Of a stretch of 64,000 bases of DNA, positions 8,274 through 15,890 are shown in pieces. The DNA comes from an uncultured Verrucomicrobia subdivision 3 bacterium (GTDB lineage Bacteria > Verrucomicrobiota > Verrucomicrobiia > Limisphaerales > UBA11358). Every line of letters starts with the position of its first letter. Position 1 is the stretch's first letter. The stretch spans positions 171,296 through 235,295 of the forward strand of contig CAINLR010000141.1 in assembly GCA_903850425.1 (NCBI GenBank). The letters are read 5' to 3'. The position numbers and the translations under genes are program-made. The notes under the pieces are model-generated. The model worked only from the letters and a program-made list of their open reading frames with translations, made no database searches and was not told the DNA's origin.

Positions 8274-11200
8274 TTATCTTGTTATCAATGGGTCGCCAAC
8301 AGCTTGGAATACCGGAAGGAATGGCAGCGGAGATGAAAGTCCTCGCGAATGCCATGAGCATATTCCAAAATTTTTTCCGGTGGCCCAGAGTCCAAAATAA
8401 ATAGAATTATTATTTTTTCCTGGCAACCCAGGTTCATCCACAGTAGTGACTGCGCCTATAGGCGTGTTGGAATAATTAATACCCCCAAAAGCCGTGCTGG
8501 AAAACCAAAAATTAAATGATCCTTGCGCGCCGGGTGTGTATATTTGCTGGCCATTAAATGACTCTTCAGTGTTGATGAGCCACCAACCACTGTTTCCATA
8601 CCACTTAATGGTGCCATCTATCGTCCGACTAGGAGTAATATCGCCATGAGTTCCCCAACAAACATAGCCTGCCACATTCGTCATCGTGAGGCAGTGATTT
8701 GTCAGGGTAAACACGTTGTCTAGCAGGATGCGATCATAATAGTGGATTTCGGTCGAAGGTATTCCGAAGGCGAGCAGCCCGTTTGTCGCGGAAGAAATAA
8801 CTGTTTGCAAAGAATAATTCTCGCAGCCTTCGCAAGTCATGCCATTGCGAACATCATCAAGAATAAAGTTAGTGTTTCCATAGTTCCCGGCACTGGCGCT
8901 CAATATGGGACTATTGCTGAAAATCGGAACGCCAAGATTTGCCAATTTGTTGATGTATGCAATGCAGTCATTGGTGCGGTTCACTAAATTGCCCATACCC
9001 ATATTAAGATGGGTCACAAATGGTTGCCAGTTCGCCTGAATGTTTTGGAATTGCATGCATACACTTGAGGAAGCTGGGGCAGCAAAATAGGCGATAGGCC
9101 AAATAGGAAAGGCTGTATTAGTGCTAACCCGGCCCGGCACATCCATAAACAAAATCACAAATTGCGGGCGCTTGGTTGGGTTGCCAACCAACCAGTCATG
9201 CACGGGATTCAGGAGGTGGTTTGTCAGGTCAGTCGGCGTGATGGTTTCAAAATACCCCGGTGTTACGGAATTGGTCCACCCAATCCCCAGCACATTGGCT
9301 CCGCCGATGTTTTGGCGGTGTGCGAGGTAGTAATCCAACACAGTCTTGCTGTCCACGGAGTTGGTGTTGTAAATGAGCAGTAAGTCTTTTGGCACTTTAA
9401 CTGGATAGGAAACCAGCGGCAGGAACTTGCTGGCGAGGGTAAAGGCTCCACCGCCCGCAAAGAGCTTCACATTACTTAAACCGCTGGTGAAATTCGTCTG
9501 GCCATCCGTATTGTCGCCCCAGCAAATTACCGTGCCATTATTCTTAAGCGCGAGGCTGTGATTTTCTCCGGCCGCCACGTTCATTACGTTCGTCAGGTTT
9601 GCTGGAACATTTGTCCATGCGCCCCATGCCGCCACTGTGCCGTCAATTTTCAATGCCAGTGCGTGCGCACCACCCGCAGCAATCGCAACGACGTTCGAGA
9701 GATTTGCCGGAATATTCGTCTGGCCGTAATCGTTCGCCCCCCAAGCTACGACCGTTGAATTTTTGAGCAAGGCCAGATGAAAGTTAGTGCCGGAGGCAAT
9801 CGCCGTCACATTGGTCAGCCCAGCCGGCACCGGCGCGTTGGTTTGGCCCCATTGCAAAATCGTTCCGTCCATATTCAACGCGAGGCTTTGCGCTCCACCT
9901 GCGGAAATGGCGATAACATTGGTGGCATTGCCGGGCACGTTCGTTTGGCCGAAATCATTCCATCCCCAGGCAACCACGATGCCGTTCGCTTTCAAGGCGA
10001 GATCGTGCCGTGAACCAGCGGCAACCGCAATGGCATTGGTCAGCAACGGCGGAGCGGTGACCGCAACAAAATTGAACCCCGTCCAATACGAACCCCAACT
10101 CACCACCAGTCCGTTGTCTTGGGCCACGATGCCATGCGCTTTTCCAGCCGCCAGCGAAAGGACATTGGTGGCGTCTGTCGGCCAGACCAACTCGCCGTTG
10201 GTATTGGATCCCCAGCCGGAAATCAGCCCCGGCCCGTAGGCCGGATGGGGAACGGTCAGCGTCGCAATATTGCTCGTCACCGAGCCACTGCTGGACGAGA
10301 TGACCACTTGATAATTGCCCGCAACGGAGCTTTGAACATTGGACAAGGTCAAGGAAGAGTTGGTGGCTCCGGGAAGGTTCACGCCGTTAAGCTGCCACTG
10401 ATACGTCAGCCCCGCAACTCCGCGCGCCCGAACTGAAAAGGTCACATTGGTTCCGGGCGCAACCGTCAAGCTGTCCGGCTCGTCGTAAATGACCGGGGTC
10501 AATTGGCCGTAACGAATCGCCAAGCCATGACCGCCCCCGGCACCAATCGTTCTGACACCAGTCAGCCTGTCTGGAAAATCAAGTTGACCGGTGCGATCAT
10601 CGCCCCAAGCCGTCACCGTTCCATCCGACTGCAAGGCCAGGCTGTAAACCGTGCAGCCGGCAACCGCCACCACGTTTGACAGGCCCGCTGGCACGATGGA
10701 CTGGCCGTCATCGTCCCATGCGGTGTTGATGGCACCCGCGCCCGCACCCCAGGCTGCCACCGTTCCATCCGCTTTCAGAGCCAGCGTGTGATAGCCGCCA
10801 GCAGCAATGGAAACGACGTTGCTCAACCCGGCTGGCACATTAGTGAGACCCCAATAATAAGGATAGCCGCTGTAATTGTAGCGCGCCCACATTGCCACCG
10901 TGCCATTGGCCAACAAGGCCGCGCCTTGAACGGCACCACCGGCAACTTGCGTTGCCGCTCCGAGCGCGGGAACATTGGTCTGCCCATAATAGTTGTAGCC
11001 CCACGCTACGACGCTTCCATCGTTCCGCAAAGCGAAGCCACACCCATAACCGGCAGCAATGGTCATGACATTGGTCAACCCGATGGGCACATTCGTCTGG
11101 CCGACGTCATTCGTGCCCCACGCCACAACCGTGCCGTTGGCCAACAACGCCAGTGCGAATTCGTCACCGGCGGCAATGCTCGTCACATTCGTCAAATTGG

Positions 11201-12527
11201 CGGGAATATTTGTTACGCCACCGATGCTCTTACCCCAGGCAACCACCGTGCCGTCGGCTTTTAATGCCAGGCTAAAATCAAATCCCCCGGCCACACCTAT
11301 TGCATTGGTCAACCCTGGCGGCACGTCGCACTGACCGGCCCCATTGTCGCCCCACGCCACAACCATGGTTGGCGCAGGCGCACAAACGGCGTAAAAAACC
11401 GGCTGCCAGGGTTGGTTGATCAGGGAGACCAGCGTGCAGGTATATGTGTTTGTCAGCCAGATCCATTGTGGATTGGCCAGATTGGTGGTGCTGTAAACGC
11501 CATACCAAACGAAGTTTGTCCCGCCCGCCAGATTAAACGACACCGCCATAGTGTCGTTGGTCGTTAGCGTGGCCACCACGTTCGTGAGATAGACTTGTCC
11601 GCCAGTCGCGCAATCGCAAAGCGGCGAGAGCGGGGAATTTCCTCCGCCCAGCCCCATTGGAGATGCCCGCAGCGCCGAACGCGTGGCTGTTCGCAGTGCC
11701 AACCACCTTTGATATTCGGCCTGGCTGATTGGCCCCAAAGCCGCGTTGGAACTCAAAGCCTCGTAAATAAATGAAACCTCTTTTTGATTCAGCAGATGGC
11801 TGTATGAACATAATTCCTCAAAAGCACCATCCGCCGGATCGGTTCCGGCCAGGCCACTGCCAACCGTCACTGCGCCAACGGCGGGCGGTATGGCCAAAGT
11901 TCCACCGCCGGTGGCAACCAGCGTTCCGTCAATAAATAATGCCGTCCCTTTGGGACTAAAATTCAGAGTGACCAAATGAGATTTATCGGCCTGCCAACTA
12001 ATGCCAGTCTTGAGCAAGGCCTCCGGACCGCCATTGGCACCACCCAGCAACGCCAACATTGTTCCGTCCGAACTGACCTGCAACGACCAGGCAGCGACAG
12101 ATTCTCTATTTCCCACCACCGACAATTCAATCAGCGGAGCATTGACTCCCGGCCCATTGCCATTCGCCAGCGAAGCACTCGACCAATTCGGTTTGAACCA
12201 AAATTGTATCGCGCCGGTATTGCAGGTGAGGTTGGTATGGCCGGTCGAGTCCACCGCCGACACAACAAACGGATTCACGGGCGAGCCGGAACATTCCAGT
12301 GCGTAACCCGACCAGCTTTCAACCAGCATGAAATTATCCACCGAGATTAGCGCGTCCCGCGCACCCGAATAGTAGGCGGCATCAAAATTTTCGGAGTATA
12401 TCGGGCTTGCAATTGTAGGGAGTGGCGGCAATGGCAAGCGCGGCGCGGCATTCAATAATCCAGAAAAGTAACATTGCAAAACGCCAGCCGCCACAACCGT
12501 GCCAAGAAGACTTCTGATTGATTTCAC
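8274..12527 (-). CDS. Giant secreted protein: LamG + RCC1 repeats + Ig-like + TIGR03790-type domain
   Basis: This 1417-residue exported protein has a signal peptide (MKSIRSLLGTVVAAGVLQC onward). In order come a LamG/concanavalin-like domain (about 40-260), a 'TTNLANPQW...' beta module (about 340-390), a first RCC1 propeller (about 395-685; units like 'ALKADGTVVAWG' and 'GLTNVMTIAAG'), an Ig-like domain (about 695-770; 'YQWQLNGVNLPGATNSSLTL') and a second RCC1 block (about 775-1025). The C-terminal domain (about 1040-1417; 'LLLIYNTNSVDSKTVLDYYL', 'ANVLGI') matches TIGR03790, a family I recall as restricted to genomes with exosortase. It has no PEP-CTERM tail of its own but leads the PEP-CTERM run by 10 bp. 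A role in handling sorted proteins or in surface display is inference. Confidence 0.85.
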   Translation of the reverse strand: MKSIRSLLGTVVAAGVLQCYFSGLLNAAPRLPLPPLPTIASPIYSENFDAAYYSGARDALISVDNFMLVESWSGYALECSGSPVNPFVVSAVDSTGHTNLTCNTGAIQFWFKPNWSSASLANGNGPGVNAPLIELSVVGNRESVAAWSLQVSSDGTMLALLGGANGGPEALLKTGISWQADKSHLVTLNFSPKGTALFIDGTLVATGGGTLAIPPAVGAVTVGSGLAGTDPADGAFEELCSYSHLLNQKEVSFIYEALSSNAALGPISQAEYQRWLALRTATRSALRASPMGLGGGNSPLSPLCDCATGGQVYLTNVVATLTTNDTMAVSFNLAGGTNFVWYGVYSTTNLANPQWIWLTNTYTCTLVSLINQPWQPVFYAVCAPAPTMVVAWGDNGAGQCDVPPGLTNAIGVAGGFDFSLALKADGTVVAWGKSIGGVTNIPANLTNVTSIAAGDEFALALLANGTVVAWGTNDVGQTNVPIGLTNVMTIAAGYGCGFALRNDGSVVAWGYNYYGQTNVPALGAATQVAGGAVQGAALLANGTVAMWARYNYSGYPYYWGLTNVPAGLSNVVSIAAGGYHTLALKADGTVAAWGAGAGAINTAWDDDGQSIVPAGLSNVVAVAGCTVYSLALQSDGTVTAWGDDRTGQLDFPDRLTGVRTIGAGGGHGLAIRYGQLTPVIYDEPDSLTVAPGTNVTFSVRARGVAGLTYQWQLNGVNLPGATNSSLTLSNVQSSVAGNYQVVISSSSGSVTSNIATLTVPHPAYGPGLISGWGSNTNGELVWPTDATNVLSLAAGKAHGIVAQDNGLVVSWGSYWTGFNFVAVTAPPLLTNAIAVAAGSRHDLALKANGIVVAWGWNDFGQTNVPGNATNVIAISAGGAQSLALNMDGTILQWGQTNAPVPAGLTNVTAIASGTNFHLALLKNSTVVAWGANDYGQTNIPANLSNVVAIAAGGAHALALKIDGTVAAWGAWTNVPANLTNVMNVAAGENHSLALKNNGTVICWGDNTDGQTNFTSGLSNVKLFAGGGAFTLASKFLPLVSYPVKVPKDLLLIYNTNSVDSKTVLDYYLAHRQNIGGANVLGIGWTNSVTPGYFETITPTDLTNHLLNPVHDWLVGNPTKRPQFVILFMDVPGRVSTNTAFPIWPIAYFAAPASSSVCMQFQNIQANWQPFVTHLNMGMGNLVNRTNDCIAYINKLANLGVPIFSNSPILSASAGNYGNTNFILDDVRNGMTCEGCENYSLQTVISSATNGLLAFGIPSTEIHYYDRILLDNVFTLTNHCLTMTNVAGYVCWGTHGDITPSRTIDGTIKWYGNSGWWLINTEESFNGQQIYTPGAQGSFNFWFSSTAFGGINYSNTPIGAVTTVDEPGLPGKNNNSIYFGLWATGKNFGICSWHSRGLSSPLPFLPVFQAVGDPLITR

Positions 12528-12555
12528 AACTAATTTCCCCCGCTTGCGATCCCGT

Positions 12556-12654
12556 CTGTTCTCCCAACCAAGAGGGCGTGATTACTCACGCCCCAGAACA
12601 GGCACTGGTATGCCTTGAAAGGAACGCTTTCGGCACGCCCAGTTGTGGGCGTGC
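12556..12654 (-). promoter_or_regulatory. Tandem hairpins in the leader of the PEP-CTERM operon
   Basis: Two perfect inverted repeats lie 30 to 130 bp upstream of the giant gene's start. One is GGGCGTG/CACGCCC (12574-12580 and 12587-12593), framed by CTGTTCT/AGAACAG (12556-12562 and 12595-12601). The other is GCACGCCC/GGGCGTGC (12633-12640 and 12647-12654). The arms of the two hairpins share the same core, so alternative pairings are possible. They may be a leader control element, a terminator/antiterminator pair or repeat-derived structure. I see no ligand-riboswitch consensus. Confidence 0.4.
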
Positions 12655-12794
12655 TTCAAGCAGTGTCCTTTCATTAAAATTACCAGTTTTGTTCTGGACC
12701 GCAGCCGAAGCCGCAAATATGTGTTTTTGTTTTTCTCTGTTTCGTTTTTCCTGACGAGCGTGTTTTTTATGCGTCCGCCAAAATTGGCCAGAAT

Positions 12795-13469
12795 TTATTT
12801 CGCCGGTGTGGGCGGCGGCGTGGGGTTGTTGCCATTGCCATGTCCGCCCGGACGGTCAATGATGATCCGCGCGTTGGTGTAATCGCGATAAAAATCCGGG
12901 TGGGTGTCCTCGTATTGGAGCATCAGGTTGTCCAGGCCGTTGTTCAGAATGCCGTCAATCCGGTCCAGCGCCGCGTCAATCGCCTGCCCGACGCCTTTGG
13001 CCGAACCGATGGCCACCTGCGGCAGCGGCAGCAATTCTTCGTAGTCGTCCAGCAGTTGTTGCAAGTTGTCGAGGCCGGCCTGGGTCACGCCAAAATCCCC
13101 GAGCGCGGCGAGATTGGCGGTGGCGGCGGAGTGAATGTCTTCGCATTTGCTATGCGAGTCCTGGCCGCGTCCGCTCAACAGCAGGGTCAGGGTGGTGTCC
13201 ACGCGCACGAGGAGTTCGTGGTTGCCCGCTTCATGGGCATAGGCGGCGACGCCTCCGGCAATGATGAGCGCGGCTTTGCACAACGCCAGCCGGGCGGCCT
13301 CCTTGTCCTCGGCGCTGCCGGTTTTGCGCCGGAGGGTCTTGGGAGCGTTCTTGGTGATAAAGGCGATCTCGGTGGCGAGTTTGCCTTGCAGTTTCACGAA
13401 GCCGGGCGTGTCCTTCCAGAGGGCTTGATAAGCTTTTTCCATCAGAACCACGTTCGTAGCCTGTGCCAT
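12795..13469 (-). CDS. Hypothetical protein, mostly helical with Pro-rich tail
   Basis: This 224-residue protein begins MAQATNVVLMEKAYQALW if the ATG at 13467-13469 is used. An in-frame ATG at 13499 (MDAPKRNKF) and longer forms are also possible, and none has a strong ribosome binding site. The sequence is largely alpha-helical with no signal peptide ('AARLALCKAALIIAGGVAAY', 'GLDNLQQLLDDYEELLPL') and ends in a Gly/Asn/Pro-rich tail (GGHGNGNNPTPPPTPAK). I do not recognise a named family. The gene stands alone between the giant-gene leader and the 21-bp repeat array. A longer N-terminus would run into that array, which argues for the shorter start. Confidence 0.65.
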   Translation of the reverse strand: MAQATNVVLMEKAYQALWKDTPGFVKLQGKLATEIAFITKNAPKTLRRKTGSAEDKEAARLALCKAALIIAGGVAAYAHEAGNHELLVRVDTTLTLLLSGRGQDSHSKCEDIHSAATANLAALGDFGVTQAGLDNLQQLLDDYEELLPLPQVAIGSAKGVGQAIDAALDRIDGILNNGLDNLMLQYEDTHPDFYRDYTNARIIIDRPGGHGNGNNPTPPPTPAK

Positions 13470-13556
13470 TGCGAATTTATTTCTTTTGGGAGCATCCATG
13501 CGGCAATCAGAACACCAGTTTTCATGGCTGGCAAGCAAATAAATAAGGGCGGGCAT

Positions 13557-13829
13557 GATTATTTTGAGCCAGAGATAAACAAGGCTAACCAAGTGATGAA
13601 AACCACTGATACCGGGCAGGGTTTTATTGAGTCAGAGCAGCGGGAGATTGAAGTGGAGCAAGGTTTTGGCGACCGCGAGCAGGATTTTATTGACCAAGAG
13701 CAGTTTTTTAATGAGCCAGAGATAAGACCTATTGATGCAGAGATGAAAGCTATTAATCCAGAGCAGCGCGTTTTTGAGTCCGGGCAGTCTTTTGGCGAGA
13801 TCGAGATGCCATTTGGCCAGTCAGGGCTG
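13557..13829. repeat. Degenerate 21-bp tandem repeat array (13 clear units)
   Basis: Thirteen consecutive units of exactly 21 bp fill 13557-13829, and weaker units continue on both sides (about 13515 to 13850). The best-conserved core is TTTTATTGAG followed by CAGAGCAG. Read on the plus strand in frame, each unit is a heptapeptide of the type x-F-I-E-x-E-Q (GFIESEQ, DFIDQEQ, KAINPEQ, RVFESGQ), open without stops to TAG at 13865; an ATG at 13596 would give 89 residues. On the minus strand the units read like L-L-W-L-N-K-x but contain stops. Coding status is uncertain, because the surrounding plus-strand frame is open anyway as a shadow of the minus-strand gene. Confidence 0.8.
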
Positions 13830-13949
13830 GATGCGGGTGAGGATGATCGGGACCAAGCAAACTAGTCGGATTCTTGCACCGAACGCGACCAGACACTTCT
13901 GCGCGGCGGCCTGCAATTCGGGCAATCGTTAGGCGGTGGCCGGCAAGCC

Positions 13950-14900
13950 TTATTTCTCCACCGGCTTGGCTTTCATCCGGCTCGGCGGTTCAAGGTAGCG
14001 GAACGGATTGTTCGGATTGTCCGTCGAGTAGGCAAAGGCGTCACGGTGATCCAGGAAGTTTTTGACGAGCTCGATCGGGATCGCAAAACCGAGCCCCTCG
14101 CCGAAGGTGATTTTCATGTTGGTCACGCCCACGACTTCGCCGGCGAGGTTGAAGAGCGGGCCGCCGCTGTTGCCGGGATTGATCTGCGTGCTGGTCTGGA
14201 GATAAAGCTGGCCTTCCATCTGGCGCGTCTTGGTGCTCAAGATGCCCTGCGTCACGGTGCGTTCCAGGCCGAGCGGACTGCCGATGGCAAACACGCCGTC
14301 GCCCACGTTCAACAGGTCGGAGTTGCCCAGCGTGACCGGCTTGAATTTCGGCGCGTCCTTGTCCTCAATGTGCAGCAGCGCGAGGTCTTGAAATTTATTG
14401 ATGGCGATGATCTTGACCTGCTTGTAAGTCTCGCGGTCGAGCTGGCCATTGCGCTGATGATACACCTCGACGGAAATTTCCGATTCGCCTTCGATGACGT
14501 GGAAGTTCGTGATCAGGTAGCCATCTTCGTTCAGGAAGAAACCGGAGCCGAGGCCGCTGGGATTTTTCACCTGCACCACGGCTTCGCCGATCTGTTTGAC
14601 GAGCGAACTCACATCGCGCGCGGTGGCAGACTTGGTGGTCGCGGCGTAGAATTGGCCGCCGGTGCTGACGGGCGCGGCGACGGAAGGGTTCGTTTCCGTC
14701 GCCTTGACAACGCGGGCAATGGCGGCGCGCGGCACGACCAGCACGGTGTAGCCGACATCCACGACGACGGCCTCCGGTTTTTCGGCGAGGATTTTTCCCG
14801 TCACGGCGGACGCATCCTTCAGTTGGATGGTATCGGCGGACACGAACTGCCCGCCGCTCACGAGCAGCGCAGCCAGAACGAGATGTTTCTTGAGCACCAT
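13950..14900 (-). CDS. Trypsin-like serine protease (S1C, DegP/HtrA-type, no PDZ)
   Basis: This 316-residue exported protease starts with a signal peptide (MVLKKHLVLAALLVSGGQF, cleavage near VSA-DT). An ATG six codons upstream is less likely because it would break the signal peptide pattern. A short beta domain ('TIQLKDASAVTGKILAEKPE') precedes the protease domain. The triad is His134 in 'LITNFHVIEG', Asp172 in 'FQDLALL' and Ser245 in 'INPGNSGGPLF'. 'AIGSPLGLERTVTQGILS' is the usual HtrA loop. Unlike DegP it stops after the protease domain with a short Pro-rich tail and no PDZ domain. It probably degrades or processes misfolded envelope proteins. It is monocistronic. Confidence 0.92.
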   Translation of the reverse strand: MVLKKHLVLAALLVSGGQFVSADTIQLKDASAVTGKILAEKPEAVVVDVGYTVLVVPRAAIARVVKATETNPSVAAPVSTGGQFYAATTKSATARDVSSLVKQIGEAVVQVKNPSGLGSGFFLNEDGYLITNFHVIEGESEISVEVYHQRNGQLDRETYKQVKIIAINKFQDLALLHIEDKDAPKFKPVTLGNSDLLNVGDGVFAIGSPLGLERTVTQGILSTKTRQMEGQLYLQTSTQINPGNSGGPLFNLAGEVVGVTNMKITFGEGLGFAIPIELVKNFLDHRDAFAYSTDNPNNPFRYLEPPSRMKAKPVEK

Positions 14901-15285
14901 GGGCGGACGATAATGCAACGCCTTTGATTTGACAAGCCGCGCGCCGGTTCATACCTGGTCGGCTAATCCTTACCCTCGCTTGCTGGTCCGCGATTGTTTG
15001 ACAAACGGCGGAGGCAAACGCTGGTTCCTGCCGGAATTATTCCAAGCTCCTCGTGGCGGGCGGTAATTTGTGAATCTCACCCCGACCTATTCCAGCATCG
15101 AGGTGCGCTATCCACTGGCCATCGCCGCCGATAACCTCTGCGTGCGGCGGAAATGGCGGCTGGGAAAGCAGAAGAAACAGGAGTTAAGCAGGCGGCGCTG
15201 GCGGCGGTATGGAGCCGGCGCCTTATGCGGCCTTAGGTCGGTCAACTCAAGGGGTTTTAGAAGCAGTGCAACATCGGATTGTCTA
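14901..15285. other. Intergenic region, nothing supported
   Basis: The gap between the protease start and the stop of the 15286-15795 gene contains only short open frames without ribosome binding sites or recognisable products. I saw no RNA gene. The protease promoter should lie in its left part. Confidence 0.5.
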
Positions 15286-15795
15286 TTAACTGACATTAAT
15301 AGTTATTCGAATGATCATGTCGTTGGTGGGAATCTTGGTCATTTTAAAATGGTCCTGTTTTTTATCTTTGCCTTTACGAGTTTTAGGCACCGATGGTCGG
15401 TAGCGTAATTGAAGGAAGGATTCGCACCGTTTGCTTTTATTCAGTGCTTTTTTCTTAACGGCAAATTGTATTTTGTTGTTCTGGAAATTTTCATCACTGG
15501 CTATATCCAGTCCTCGCCATTTTTTAAGATCATCTTTGTCGTCACCGACCGAGGGATGGCCACAAATGGTTTGGTCCACGAGATCCGCCGTGGAACTCTT
15601 GTGCCAATGCGCCGCGAAATTGTGGCCAATGGAATTTAGCTGAATGATGTCGCCGTCCTGAATATCTATGTCGTTTAAGTTGAGCAGCTTTTTTTTGTTG
15701 CGGCAAATCTCTTTGAATTTTGCCTTCCATTTGGATCCGTCGGTGCTGAATCTGACCTCCCAGTTGTGATCGGGATTTGATAAAGGCGATGTCAT
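15286..15795 (-). CDS. Hypothetical protein, Lys-rich, AT-rich gene
   Basis: This is a 169-residue protein beginning MTSPLSNPDHNWEVRFSTDG. The start is well supported by a textbook Shine-Dalgarno (GGAGG seven bases before ATG). No signal peptide or membrane segment is visible. The middle reads 'LNDIDIQDGDIIQLNSIGHN' and 'AAHWHKSSTADLVDQTICGH', and the C-terminal third is very basic ('RYRPSVPKTRKGKDKKQD'). A 'DGDIIQL' turn is common in FHA or small beta-barrel domains, but I cannot assign a family. The gene is clearly AT-richer, with more Asn/Lys/Ile codons, than the genes around it, which suggests recent acquisition. Confidence 0.6.
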   Translation of the reverse strand: MTSPLSNPDHNWEVRFSTDGSKWKAKFKEICRNKKKLLNLNDIDIQDGDIIQLNSIGHNFAAHWHKSSTADLVDQTICGHPSVGDDKDDLKKWRGLDIASDENFQNNKIQFAVKKKALNKSKRCESFLQLRYRPSVPKTRKGKDKKQDHFKMTKIPTNDMIIRITINVS

Positions 15796-15890
15796 TTATT
15801 CCTCCAATGGTTGTCGTTGTGGTTGCTTGGTTGGTGGCGGGAAAAGTCACCGTCACCCGGCAGCCTGTTTCCGGGTCAATGCCGGCAACC

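Noticed and set aside
13557-13829. CRISPR array at the 21-bp repeats
   Set aside because: The units are contiguous without spacers, degenerate and too short, and no cas genes are nearby.
12840-13865. 341-codon plus-strand open frame containing the heptad array
   Set aside because: Its first two thirds are antisense to the hypothetical minus-strand gene. Only the 13596-13865 part could be a real small ORF, and it is discussed under the repeat array.
15070-15408. 112-codon plus-strand open frame upstream of the AT-rich orphan
   Set aside because: No ribosome binding site or recognisable product, and it runs into the antisense of the better-supported minus-strand gene.
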